Source: Streptomyces sp. AC512_CC834
GTDB lineage: Bacteria; Actinomycetota; Actinomycetes; Streptomycetales; Streptomycetaceae
Direction: 5' to 3'
Assembly (NCBI RefSeq): GCF_019049325.1
Contig: NZ_JAGMUO010000065.1
Coordinates: 248,001-312,000 of the forward strand
Length of the DNA: 64,000 nt
The position numbers and the translations under genes are program-made. Of this stretch, positions 1-11,000 are shown in pieces (position 1 is the first letter of the stretch; each line of letters opens with the position of its first letter). The notes below the pieces were generated by a model. It saw only the letters and a list, made by a program, of their open reading frames with translations. It searched no databases and was not told the DNA's origin.

Positions 1-276
1 TGGACTCCCGACGCCGCGGACCTGGCGGACCCGTTGGGCGGCCCGGTCGGCGGCGCCGTCGCGGCGCGCCTGCGCACGCGCCCCGACCTGTCCGGAACGC
101 GCATCGCATTCGACGTGGGGGAACACGAGACGCGGATGCTCCCCCACTGCGCCCTGGTGGAGACCCTGGCCCAACAGGCCGGTGCGACCGTGCGGGTCTC
201 CCGGTCGGCGTCGGACCACGACCGGGCGGGCTGGCGGCACGCGCTGCTCCGGGACGTCGGCTGGGCGCTCGCCTGA
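1..276 (+). CDS. cchJ: Siderophore esterase CchJ, C-terminal fragment
   Basis: Frame 1 is open from the first base and stops at 274-276, so this is the last 91 codons of a gene that begins left of the window. The C-terminal stretch SASDHDRAGWRHAL matches the His-containing end of Fes/IroE-like alpha/beta-hydrolase esterases (GGHDxxxWR type). The catalytic Ser would lie upstream and cannot be seen. It converges on cchI, only 32 bp apart. In the coelichelin cluster an esterase, CchJ, is associated with the trimodular NRPS and is thought to take part in forming or releasing the tetrapeptide. Family and assignment rest mainly on context plus this short tail. Confidence 0.72.
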   Translation, partial: WTPDAADLADPLGGPVGGAVAARLRTRPDLSGTRIAFDVGEHETRMLPHCALVETLAQQAGATVRVSRSASDHDRAGWRHALLRDVGWALA

Positions 277-308
277 GGCCCTGTCGCCCCGCCGCCGCCC
301 CGCCCGTA

Positions 309-2009
309 CTACCGGGCCACGGCCAGGCAGTACTCCTCGTCGGTGGCGAGAAGGTTGCGGTGGGTGTCCTCGGCGGTGATGACGCCCTCGTCCAGGACGA
401 GGACCCGGTCGGCGGCGTCCAGGAGGGCGGGGCTGCTGGTGATCACGAGGGTGGTGCGGCCCCGGCGCAGCTTGGCGACGCCCCGCGCGATGAGCTGCTC
501 GGTGACCGCGTCGACGGCCGTCGTCGGGTCGCGCAGGACGAGGACGTCCGTGTCGGCGGCGAGGGCTCGGGCCAGGGACAGCCGTTGCCGCTGGCCTCCG
601 GAGAGGTTGGCGCCGCGATCGCGGACGGCGTAGTCGAGTCCTTCGCGGTGCAGCGCGACGACGTCGGTCAGCATCGACGCCTCGACGGCCTCGGGGACCG
701 TCCGGCTGGTGCCCGAGGGGTCGATGTTCGAACGCAGGGTGCCCGCGAAGATCTCCCCGTCGTACGGGTTGACCAGCAACTGCTCGCGGACCGCCTCGAC
801 CGCCAGGTCCGCGAGGTCCCGGCCGCCGACCCGCACCGCTCCCTCGTACGCGTCGGGCGGGACGTTCAGCGCCAGGATCGCCGCGAGGTCGGCCGCCGCG
901 CGCGGCTGGTAGGCGGCGACGGCCACGAACTCGCCGGCGGCCACCCGGAACCGCACCTTGCGCAGGACCCCGTGCCGGACGCAGTCGACCTCCAGGTCCT
1001 CGCCCCCGGCCGGTCGTCCGGCACCCGGTGCCGTCACCGGCGGAGCGGTGAGGACCAGTGCCATCCGCTCGGCCGAGGCACGCGCGATCATCACGTACTT
1101 CGGCATCTCCGAGAACAGCTTCAGCGGTTCCATGATGAACTGCGCGAGGCCGACCGCCATGACGAGTTCGCCGATGTTGATCCGGCCCTCGAAGGCCAGC
1201 CACCCCGCGGTGAGGGTCACGGCGGCGGCGAGGACCGCGTTGAGGGCCAGCGCGGTGCCCGCGTAGACGCCGCCCACCCGCGCGACGGTGATGGACTGGT
1301 GCTTCGCCTCCGTGCTGACCCGGCGGTAGGAGCGGAACGCCGCGTGGTTGCCGCCGAAGCCGTGCAGCGGGCGCAGGCCGATGATCAGGTCGGCGACCTT
1401 GGCGCCCGCCCGCGCGACCCGGGCCTGCTGCTCGCGGGTGCTGGAGCCGATGCGTCTGGACATCACGCTGAGGATCGACAGGATAGCGACGGTTCCCACG
1501 ATGACCAGCAGCCCGAGCCGGAGGTCGGCAAGTCCCAGCGCGAGAGCCGCGATCAGCACCGCGACCAGCGAGCTGATCAGCAGCGGCACCACCTCGATGA
1601 TGTCGGCGGTCTGGTCGGCGTCCTCGGTGGCGATGGTCAGCACCTCGCCGGACTTCAGGTCGACGTCCCTGGCCACCGGCTGGAGTCCGCAGCCGGCGAC
1701 CCGGACGCGCCAGCGGTGCGCCTCGGTCGTGTTGGCCTTCTGCAGGATCCGCATCCCGAACCGCCACGACAGCGACACGGTCGTGATGATCACGGCAAGG
1801 GCGGCGATGGAGACGCCCAGCGCTTCGGGGCTCCGGTCCCGCATGGTGTGTTCGACGATCAGGCCGAGCGCGATGGGGAAAGCGGTCTCACCGGCCTGGT
1901 AGAGGCCCATGAGTACGGTGCCCCAGGCCATCGCGCCGACGTTGCGCCGCAGGGCGGTACGGAGGATGTCGGACCCCGCGCGGGGCCGCTGTGTGTCAGG
2001 AGTTGTCAT
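309..2009 (-). CDS. cchI: ABC half-exporter CchI with degenerate ATP site
   Basis: A fused membrane plus nucleotide-binding half-transporter of 566 aa, likely exporting the siderophore. Residues 1 to about 330 form the six-helix exporter domain and about 340-566 the ATPase domain. The signature LSGGQRQRLSLARAL is intact. The rest of the nucleotide site is eroded: the Walker A position reads AYQPRAAAD with no GKS/T, the Q-loop Gln is Asn (LLVNPYDGEIF), Walker B reads LVLRDPTTAVD with Pro in place of the catalytic Glu, and the H-loop His is lost (VITSSPALL). I chose the ATG at 2009, which overlaps the end of cchH by 14 nt and implies translational coupling; a TTG at 2024 is the alternative. Best read as the partner of CchG. 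Confidence 0.88.
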   Translation of the reverse strand: MTTPDTQRPRAGSDILRTALRRNVGAMAWGTVLMGLYQAGETAFPIALGLIVEHTMRDRSPEALGVSIAALAVIITTVSLSWRFGMRILQKANTTEAHRWRVRVAGCGLQPVARDVDLKSGEVLTIATEDADQTADIIEVVPLLISSLVAVLIAALALGLADLRLGLLVIVGTVAILSILSVMSRRIGSSTREQQARVARAGAKVADLIIGLRPLHGFGGNHAAFRSYRRVSTEAKHQSITVARVGGVYAGTALALNAVLAAAVTLTAGWLAFEGRINIGELVMAVGLAQFIMEPLKLFSEMPKYVMIARASAERMALVLTAPPVTAPGAGRPAGGEDLEVDCVRHGVLRKVRFRVAAGEFVAVAAYQPRAAADLAAILALNVPPDAYEGAVRVGGRDLADLAVEAVREQLLVNPYDGEIFAGTLRSNIDPSGTSRTVPEAVEASMLTDVVALHREGLDYAVRDRGANLSGGQRQRLSLARALAADTDVLVLRDPTTAVDAVTEQLIARGVAKLRRGRTTLVITSSPALLDAADRVLVLDEGVITAEDTHRNLLATDEEYCLAVAR

Positions 2010-5000
2010 CGAGGTGGCGGGCAATCGCTTCCGGGGTTCGCAGGGTGAACAGATCGCGGATCGTGATCACTGGACCGTACTCCCGGCGGAGCAGCCCGGT
2101 CAGCCGCACCGCCAGCATGGAGTGCCCGCCGAGGGACACGAAGTCGCTCACCGCGCTCACCTCGTCGTCGTCCAGGTCCAGTGCCTCGGCGAACAGCTCG
2201 CACACGGTCGTCTCCGTCTCCGTCTCCGGGCCGCGCTCCCCCGCCGTGGTCAGCGCGCCCAGCGGCTTGGCCTCGGGCAGCGCCTTGGTGTCTGCCTTCC
2301 CGTTCACGGTCAGCGGGATGGCGTCGACCTGGGCGTAGTGCGTGGGGCGCAGGAAGTCCGGCAGCCCGGCGCCCACTTCGGCGGCGACGGCGGCAAGGTC
2401 GGCGCCGTCCAGTACGAGGTAGGCGGCCAGCCGGTGGGCGCCGTCGACCTGCGGGTCGGGCTGGGCGACGGCGGCGGCGAACCGCACCGCCGGGTGCGCG
2501 GCGAACACGGCCTCGACCTCGCCGAGTTCGACCCGGTGTCCGCGGATCTTGACCTGCTGGTCGGTGCGGCCCAGGTACGTCAGGTTCCCGTCGGGCCGCC
2601 GCACCACCAGGTCACCGGTGCGGTACATGCGCTCGCCGGGTGCGCCGAAGGGGCACGCGACGAAGCGGTGCGCGGTCTGGGCGGGCTGCCCGAGGTAGCC
2701 GCGCGCGATGCCGACGCCCGCGACGTACAGCTCACCGGGGACCCCGTCGGGCAGGGGCCGCAGCCACGGATCCAGCACGTACACGTCCGTGTTGTCGATC
2801 GCGACGCCCACCACGGGGTCCGGGCACTCGAAGGTGCCGACGCCGAGGGTGTTGATGGTGTACTCGGTGGGTCCGTACAGGTTGTAGCCGACGGTGCCCT
2901 CGGTCTCGGCGAGCCGCCGCCACAGCGTCGGGGTGACGGCCTCGCCGCCCAGCAGCACCAGCGCGGGCCGGCGGGCCGGGTCGTCCAGCAGGCCCTCGGC
3001 GAGCAGTTGCTGTGCGTAGGTCGGGGTGACGTTGACGACGTCGATCCCGTGCTCCAGGCAGTACGCGACCAGCCGGGGAGCGTCGCGGCGCAGTTCCTCG
3101 TCGCAGATGTGCACTTCGTGGCCGTCGGCGAGCCACAGCAGTTCCTCCCACGACATGTCGAACGCGAACGACACGGTGTGGGCGATGCGGAAGGTCCGGT
3201 GGCCGTGCCGCGCCAGCACCGGTTCGAAGATCCGGCGCCGGTGGTTGACCAGCATGTTGGTGAGTCCGGCGTACTCGGTCACGACGCCCTTGGGCTTCCC
3301 CGTCGAGCCGGAGGTGTAGATCGTGTACGCGGGGTGCCGCAGCCGGTTCGGATCGTCCGGCGCGAACGTCGCGAGGGGTTCGGCCTCGGGCAGCGGACGG
3401 TCCAGCTCGATCAGTTCGCCGGTGAGCCGGTGCGCCACCGCGCTCACGGTGAGTACGACGTCGGGGCGGGCGTCGGCGACGATCGCGGCGATCCGCTCGT
3501 CGGGGTGGTCCAGCTCCAGCGGCACGTACGCGGCGCCCGCACGAAGTACGGCGAACAGGCCCACGATCGAGTCGAGGGAACGCGGGATCGCGAGGCCCAC
3601 CGTCGCCCCGGGGCCGATACCGCGCCGGGCGAGCACGCCCGCCACCGCCCGGCTGCGGTCCCGCAGTTGCCCGAAGGTCAGCGTCGAGCCGTGGGCGACG
3701 AGCGCCACCCGCTGCGGATCGCGGTCCGCAGCGCGGTCGAAGCGGTCCACGACGGTGTCCGTGCCGATGCCCGTGCGTTCGGCGGGCTCGGGGGCGGGTG
3801 CCGGGCCGGGGAGGGCGCCGATCGGTCCGGTGGACCGGGTCAGGTCGTCGAGCACACGCAGGTACGCGTCGAGGAGTCCCCGCGCGTTCCCGGTGTCGTG
3901 GTCGCGGTACTCCAGCTTGACGGTGAGCCGGTCGCCGGGGGTGACCACCCACGTGAACGGATAGTGGGTGGAGTCGTCGGCGCGCACCGAGGTGATGCCG
4001 TGCCGGGCGTTCATCTCGGCGAAGGCGTCCAGGTCCAGGAAGTTCTGGAGGACGAACAGGTTGTCGAACAGGGTGTCGTGGCCGCCGGCCCGCTGGATCT
4101 CGCCGAGACCGAGGTGCTCGTGGTCCATGGCCTCGACCCTGGCCTCCTGTACGCCCGTCAGGTAGGCGCGGACCGTGTCGTGCGGACGGGCGCGCGTCCA
4201 CATGGGCACGGTGTTGAGCAGTACGCCGACGACGTCGGACAGCCCTTCGCCCTCCCGGCCGGAGACGGTCACGCCGAACACGGCGTCGCCGCGGCCGGTG
4301 CGGGCACCGAGGAGGAGACCGAAGGCGCCGGTCAGTACGGAGTTGAGCGTGACGCCGTGGGTCCTGGCCGCTTCCCTCAGCGCGTCCGACGCTTCGGCGG
4401 TCAGCGTGTGCACGAGCGCGCGCGGCAGGTCGTCGGGGAGGGACGACGCCGGTCCGGCGAGCAGGGTCGGGCCGGGGAGGCCGGCCAGGTGCTGTGCCCA
4501 GAAGCGTTCCGAGGGGGCGGGGTCCCTGGCGGCGAGGGCACGGGCGAGGTCCTCGAAGCCCGGCGTGGCCGAAGCCGGATCGAGGGATGTGCCGTCGAGG
4601 ACGGCCCGGTAGGCGTCGAACAGGTCCCGCAGCACGATCTCCCGCGACCAGCCGTCCCACAGCAGCAGGTGGTAGCTGAGCAGCAGGCCGTCTCGGTCGT
4701 CGGGCAGGCGCACCACGGTCAGCCGGATCAGCGGCGGCTCGCCGGGGTCGAATCCCGTGTCACGGTCGGCGAGCCGCAGGGCCTCGACCTCCGCGTCCGT
4801 GGCCGCTTCAACGGTGCGGACGTCGACCCGCCGTCCCGCCGCGAGGACCTGGACGGGGTTCCCGTCCTGGTCCGTGGCGAAGCCCGCGCCCACGGCCGGG
4901 TGCCGTGCGATCACGTATGCCATCGCCCGAGACAACGCGTTGATGTCCAGGCGCCGTTCGAAGGTGAAGTAGCTCTGGGCCACGTAGTGCCCGGCCGGGC

Positions 5001-8000
5001 CCGTGAGCTGTGCCTGGAAGAACAGGCCGCGTTGGAGGGGGGTGACCGGCGCCGTGCGCTCGGCCGTCGCGGCGGCGTCCGCGATGCGTTCCAGTGCGCC
5101 GTGCCAGTGCTCGGTGATCTCGTCGGGGATGCCCTCGGCGAGGGTGAAGGCCGCGTGGAGGCTGCCGGTGGCCGCGTCGGTCCACGCGTTCACCTCGACG
5201 GCGTACGGACTGTCCTGATCGCCGCCGGTGAGGCGCAGGGCCTCGGACTCGGCGCCCCGGCCGAGGTAGTTGAACAGCACCTGTGGGCGGGCGTCCAGCA
5301 GCGGGGCGGTCTGCGGGTTGAGGTACCTGAGCCCACCGTAGGTGACGTGCGCGTGCTCGTCCGGACTGCGTTCGGTGACCTCGCGCGCGGCGGCCACGGG
5401 GTCGGTGTGCGGGGTGAGCCGTACGGGCGCGATGGACGTGAACCAGCCGACGGTGCGTGTGTAGTCGTGGTGGTCGAGCGCCGGGACCCTGCCGTGTCGC
5501 TCCAGTTCGACCGCCAGGTCGGTGGGCGTCGGCTGGACGCGGGTCAGCGCGGTGCGCAGCGCGCCGCAGAGCAGTTCGGTGAGACCGAGGCCCAGTACGG
5601 CGGGCGCGGTACGGGTCACGCGGTCACTCACGTCGGGTGCGAGTACGACCGTGGTCTCGCGCGGGTTCCCGGCGGCGGGCAGCGGTGCGGGGGCCTGGAG
5701 GGTGGCGATCCACTGGTCCAGACCGTGGGTCGCATGCGCGGCGCGGTACGTCAGTGCTTCGGCGTACTCGGTGTAGGAGGTGGTCGGCGGCGGCAGGGTC
5801 GCCCCGCGCATCGCGTCGGTCAGGTCGTCCAGCAGGATCAGCCAGGACACGGCGTCGACGGCGAGGTGGTGCACGGTGACCACGAGGGTCCGGCTCGCCT
5901 CCAGCCACGTGAACGCGATGACCTCGCCGGACTCGGGGTCGAGCCGGGCGGCTGCCTCGTCGGCCGCCGTCGCCGCGTCGGTCCCGGCCACGGCGCGTTC
6001 GACCGTGACCTCACGGACGGGTTCCGTGGCGAGCGACCAGACGCCGTGCTCGACGCGCAGTCGCAGCCGCAGGGCCGGGTGCGCCGCCACGACGGCCCGC
6101 GCGGCCCGCCACGCGTCGGCGAAGCCGGTCCCGTCGGGTGCCACCAGCGTCCTGGCCTGGGCGAACCGGGCCAGTGAGCCGCCCAGTTCCCGCTGACGCA
6201 GGATGATCGGCGTGGGCGGCAGCGGTCCGTCCCTGTGGTGGGCGGGCACCGACGACGCCTCGGGCCCCGGTGTGCGCGTGGCCAACTGCTCGGCGAGGGC
6301 GCGGGGAGTCCGGAGCAGGAACACGTCCCGAGGCGCGATCGGCAGCCCGAGCGCCCTGGCGCGGTTGATCACGGTGATGGCGACGATGCTGTCGCCTCCG
6401 GCGGTGAAGAAGTCGGTGTCGGCGTCCGGGGTGGAGCCGGGCAGCGTCTCGGCGAAGATGCCGACGAGTGAGGCGAGCACGGCGTCGTTCGCGCGGCCCG
6501 CGGGAGGTGCCGCCCCGGCCCCCGGGAAGGCGTGGACGGATGCGTCGTGGGCGGATGCGTCGTGGGCGGTCGTGTTCTCCTCCGCCGTCGCCCCGGCGCG
6601 CTCGGTCAGGGCCCCGCGGTCCAGCTTGCCGTTGACCGTCAACGGGAGGGCGTCCAGGGGCAGCACCCGGCTCGGCACCATGTGCGCGGGCAGCCTCGCC
6701 GACAGGAGCGCGGTGAGGTCGCCGGGCACCCGGCCCACGACATGCGCCACCAGGTGGTCCCCGGTGTCCGCGACGGTCACGGCCGCGTCGGTGACACCGT
6801 CGATGTCCCGGATCGCGGACTCCACCTCGCCCGGCTCGATACGGAATCCCTTGAGCTGCACCTGGTCGTCGGCGCGGCCGGCGAACTCCAGCCCGCCGTC
6901 GAGCGTACGGCGGGCCAGGTCACCCGTGTGGTACATGCGGGAGCCGTCCGCCGTGAACGGGTTCGCCACGAACCTGCCCGCGGTGAGCCCCGGCCTGCCC
7001 AGGTAGCCGAGCGACACCTGGTCGCCGGCGACGTAGATGGCGCCCACCCGGCCGGGCGGCACCGGCCGGAGCCGGTCGTCGAGCAGATGGGTGACCAGGC
7101 CGGGGATCGGGCCGCCGATCGGGCTGACGGAGCCGCCGGGCGCGAAGTCCGCCTCGGTCAGCACCCGGTGGGTGACGTGGACGGTGGTCTCGGTGATGCC
7201 GTACATGTTGACCAGCTCGGGCGAGTCGGTGCCGTGCCGCTCGACCCAGCCGCGCAGCCGCCCGAGGTCCAGCGCCTCGCCCCCGAAGATGATCCGGCGC
7301 AGCGCGGGCAGCGGCTCGCCCGTATGCCGGTCGGCCTCGGCGAACTGGTAGAACGCCGACGGGGTCTGGTTGAGGACACTCACCCCGCGTTCGCGGACCA
7401 GCCGGTGGAAGTCGACCGGCGAACGGGTCAGTGCGTACTCCGGGACCAGCAGCTCACCGCCGTGGGCGAGCGCCCCCCACAGCTCCCAGACCGCGAAGTC
7501 GAAGGAGAAGGAGTGGAACTGGACCCACACGTCGTCCGGGCCGAAGGCCATGTGGGGCCGGGTGTTCGTGAGCAGCGTCACCACGCTGGAGTGCGGGACG
7601 ACGACGCCCTTGGGCCGGCCCGTCGACCCGGACGTGTAGATCACGTACGCGGGGTCGTGCCAGCCGGCGCCGGGCCGGGGCTCCGTAGCCGTGCCGACCG
7701 GCGCGAGCTCCTCCCCCGGTACGAGCACGCGGGCCGGGACGCCCGCCCGGGCCAGGAGCCGGGTGAAGCGGTCGCGCTGCTCCGGGTCCACGAGGACGAC
7801 CTGTGGGGCGGCGTCGGCGAGAACGTACTCCAGGCGCTCGTCCGGGTGGGCCAGGTCCAGCGGCACGTATGCGCCGCCCGCGCCGACGACGGCGACCAGG
7901 GCGACGACCTGTTCGACGGAGCGTGGGACGGCGACGGCGACCCGTCGGCCGGGACCGACCCCGGCCGCGCGCAGAACTGACGCCAACTCGTCTTTGGCCC

Positions 8001-11000
8001 GGGCCAGTTCGCCGTAGGTCAGGGACCGGGTTGTGCCGTCGAGGGCGCACTGGGTCACTGCGGTGGCGCCCGCCGCACGGCGTGCGGCGGCGTCGAACAG
8101 TTCACCCAGGGTCGTCGGGGCGACCGGCTCGAAGTGTGCCGCTCCCCCGGACGCCAGTGCGTCGACCGGGGCGTCCGGCCGGGTGAGCAGGCCGGTGAGG
8201 GTGCGGGTGAACGTGCGCAGGATCTCCTGGACGTCGGTCTCCCGCAGCAGCTCACCGTCGTAGATCAGGTTGAAGCGCGGATGGCCGTCAGGAGTGCGCT
8301 CCACCACGAGCGTCAGCGGGTAGTGCGGGGCGCCCTCGTTCACGATGTCGGTGGTGACCAGCGTGTCGCCGGGCCGCCGCAGACCGTCCACGTCGGCGGC
8401 CACGTCGAACACCACCAGGGTGTCGAAGAGCGCACCGGCACCGGCCCGGCGGGCGATCCTCGCCAGCGAGACGTGCTGGTGCGGCAGCACCGCGCTCTGG
8501 TGCGCCCGGACCGAGGCGAGCAGTTCGCCCGCGGTCGTGGTGGCGGACCACCGGGCGCGCAGGGGGATGGTGTTGATGAACAGGCCCACCATGTCCTCGA
8601 TGCCGGCGACGTCCGCGTCGCGGCCGGACACCGTGGACCCGAACACCACGTCCCTGCTGTGCAGGATGCCGCCCAGGGTGAGGGCCCAGGCGCTGTGCAC
8701 GGCGACGCTCAGCGGCACACCGGCCGTCCGGGCGGCCGCGTCGACGTCGGAGTCCGCCGCCACGGAGGTGTCGGCGAACCGGTCGGAGGGGGTGTGTCCC
8801 TCGGCGACCAGGGAGGGGCCGGGGAGTTCGGCGAGTTGCTCTGCCCAGACCCGGTCGCTCGCCTCGTCGTCGCGTCCGGCGAGCAGGCGGACGTAGTCGG
8901 GGAAGCCGCCGAGCGGGTACACGCTGCCCGGCCTGTGGTACTCGGCCAGGAGGGTGCGCAGCATGGGGGGCACCGACCAGCCGTCGGCGATGATGTGGTG
9001 CACCGTCTGCACCAGGACGTGCCGGCCGGCTCCCGTGCGGACGAGTGTGTATCGCATCAGCGGGCCGGTGGCCAGGTCGAACCCGGCGCGGCGGTCCCGC
9101 TCGGCGAGGGCGCGGAGTTCGTCGTCGGAGATTCCGGGGCGGTCCAGCGTGGTGAAGGGCGCCTCGACCCCGCTCTCCAGTACGGAGACCACACGGCCGT
9201 CGGCCAGGGCCACGAAGCGGGCGGCCAGGTTCGGGTGGAGGGCCAGCAGGCGGGTGGCGGCGGTCGCGAGCCGCTCGGCGTTCACCTCGCCCTCCAGCGT
9301 CAGCAGTTGCTGCTCGACGTAGCTGCCGCCCGCGTCATCGTCGTAGACCGAGTGGAAGTACAGGCCCTCCTGCAGCGGGGTCAGCGGCAGGATGTCCCGC
9401 AGGGCCGGTCCGTCCAGGGCGTCGACGTCGGCCTGGGTGATCCGGAGCGGGTGGAAGTCGCTGGGTGAGTGGCCGCCCCGGTCGAGTGCGGCGAGCCCGG
9501 TCAGGGCCTGTCGGAAGTAGGTGCCGAGCGTCGTGATGTCCGCTTCGGTGAACATGCCGTCGGGCCAGGAGATGGCGGTGAGAAGTTCGTACTCGCCGCT
9601 GGGGGCGGGTTCGGCGATCGCGTTGAACTCCAGGGCCCGGGGCAGTTGCATTCCCGGATCTCGCTTCTCGCCCAACTGCCCTGTCGCCCCTGTGAGTTGC
9701 CAGTCGCCCGGCGCGCCCGCGTCGAAGCGGCCGAGGTAGTTGAAGAGCACCTGGGGTGCGGGCGCGTCGAAGGTGACCTGGGCCAGATGGCGCAGGGCGC
9801 CGTAGGAGACGCCGTTGTCCGGTACTCGCGCGAGGTCATCCTTGACCGCCTTGAGTGCGGCGGCCAGGTACCCGGGTGCGGTGGGGGCGGTGGCGTCGGG
9901 GGCGGGGCCGGGGTCGACGGTCACCGGGAACAGGGTGGTGAACCAGCCGACGGTCCGGGACAGTTCCGGCTCGAAACCGGCGGACGGCGCCACGAACCGG
10001 CTCTCACGGCCGTGGCCCTCGAGTTCGATGTGCGCGAAGGTCTGGTCCTGGCCGAGGTCGCGGCGCCATCGGGCGAGGGTGACGGCGAGCGCGGTCACCA
10101 GTACGTCGTTGACGCCCGCGTGGAACTTCGCGGGTGTCTCGCCGAGGAGCGCGGCGGTGGCCTTGGCGTCGATCGAGACGGTTCGTGTCCGCTCGCGTGC
10201 CACGGTGTCGTCCCCGGACAGCGCGCGTCTGCCCAGCGGTTCGTCCGTTCCCGGCAGTGGGCGCCGGAAGTAGGCGCTGTCCGCGTCGAACGCCGCGCGC
10301 TCCAGCAACTGGGTCCAGCGCCGGAAAGACGTGCCGACCGGCGGGAGCTCGACCGGTGCGTCCGAGGTGTACTGCCGCCACGCGGTGGCCAGGTCCTCCA
10401 TCAGCACCCGCCAGGACACGCCGTCGATCACCACGTGGTGGACGACGAGGGCCAACTCCCGTGCCTCGCGGCGCCAGACGGCGCGCAGCATCACCCCGCC
10501 CGCCGGATCCAGTCCCACGGTGGCGAGCGCGACGCACGCGTCGAGCGGCCGGTCGCTCTCCTGCCAGTGGGCCGCTGCCGGGTCCGCTTCGGGGATGTCG
10601 AAGCTCCAGCGGTCGCCGCGCACCAGCCTGGCGCGCAGCATGGGGTGCCGGTGGACGACGGCGGCGAGGATCGCGTCGAGGGCGTCGGCGGTGAGGCCGG
10701 CCGGGGTGTTCAGTACGACGGACTGCACGAAGCCGTCGACGGCGTCCGTGGTCTCGCCGAGCCACTGCACGACGGGCGGTCCCACGACGGAGCCGGTCGC
10801 GATGTCGCGGTGGTCCACGGTCGTGGTGTCCTCGCGGCTCGCCACCGCCGCCAGCGCGCCCACCGTGCCGTGGGTGAAGATCTGCCGTGCCGTGACGTAC
10901 AGACCGGCGTCGCGCAGCGCGCTCAGCAGCGAGATCGCCAGGATGCTGTCCCCGCCGAGCCGGAAGAAGTCCTGGTCGACTCCGACCCGGTCCAGTTGGA

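Noticed and set aside
1909..6177. Very long plus-strand open frame opposite the NRPS and cchI
   Set aside because: It is antisense to clear NRPS domains; long open frames opposite genes are normal at this GC content and its protein is low-complexity Gly/Val/Arg with no motifs.
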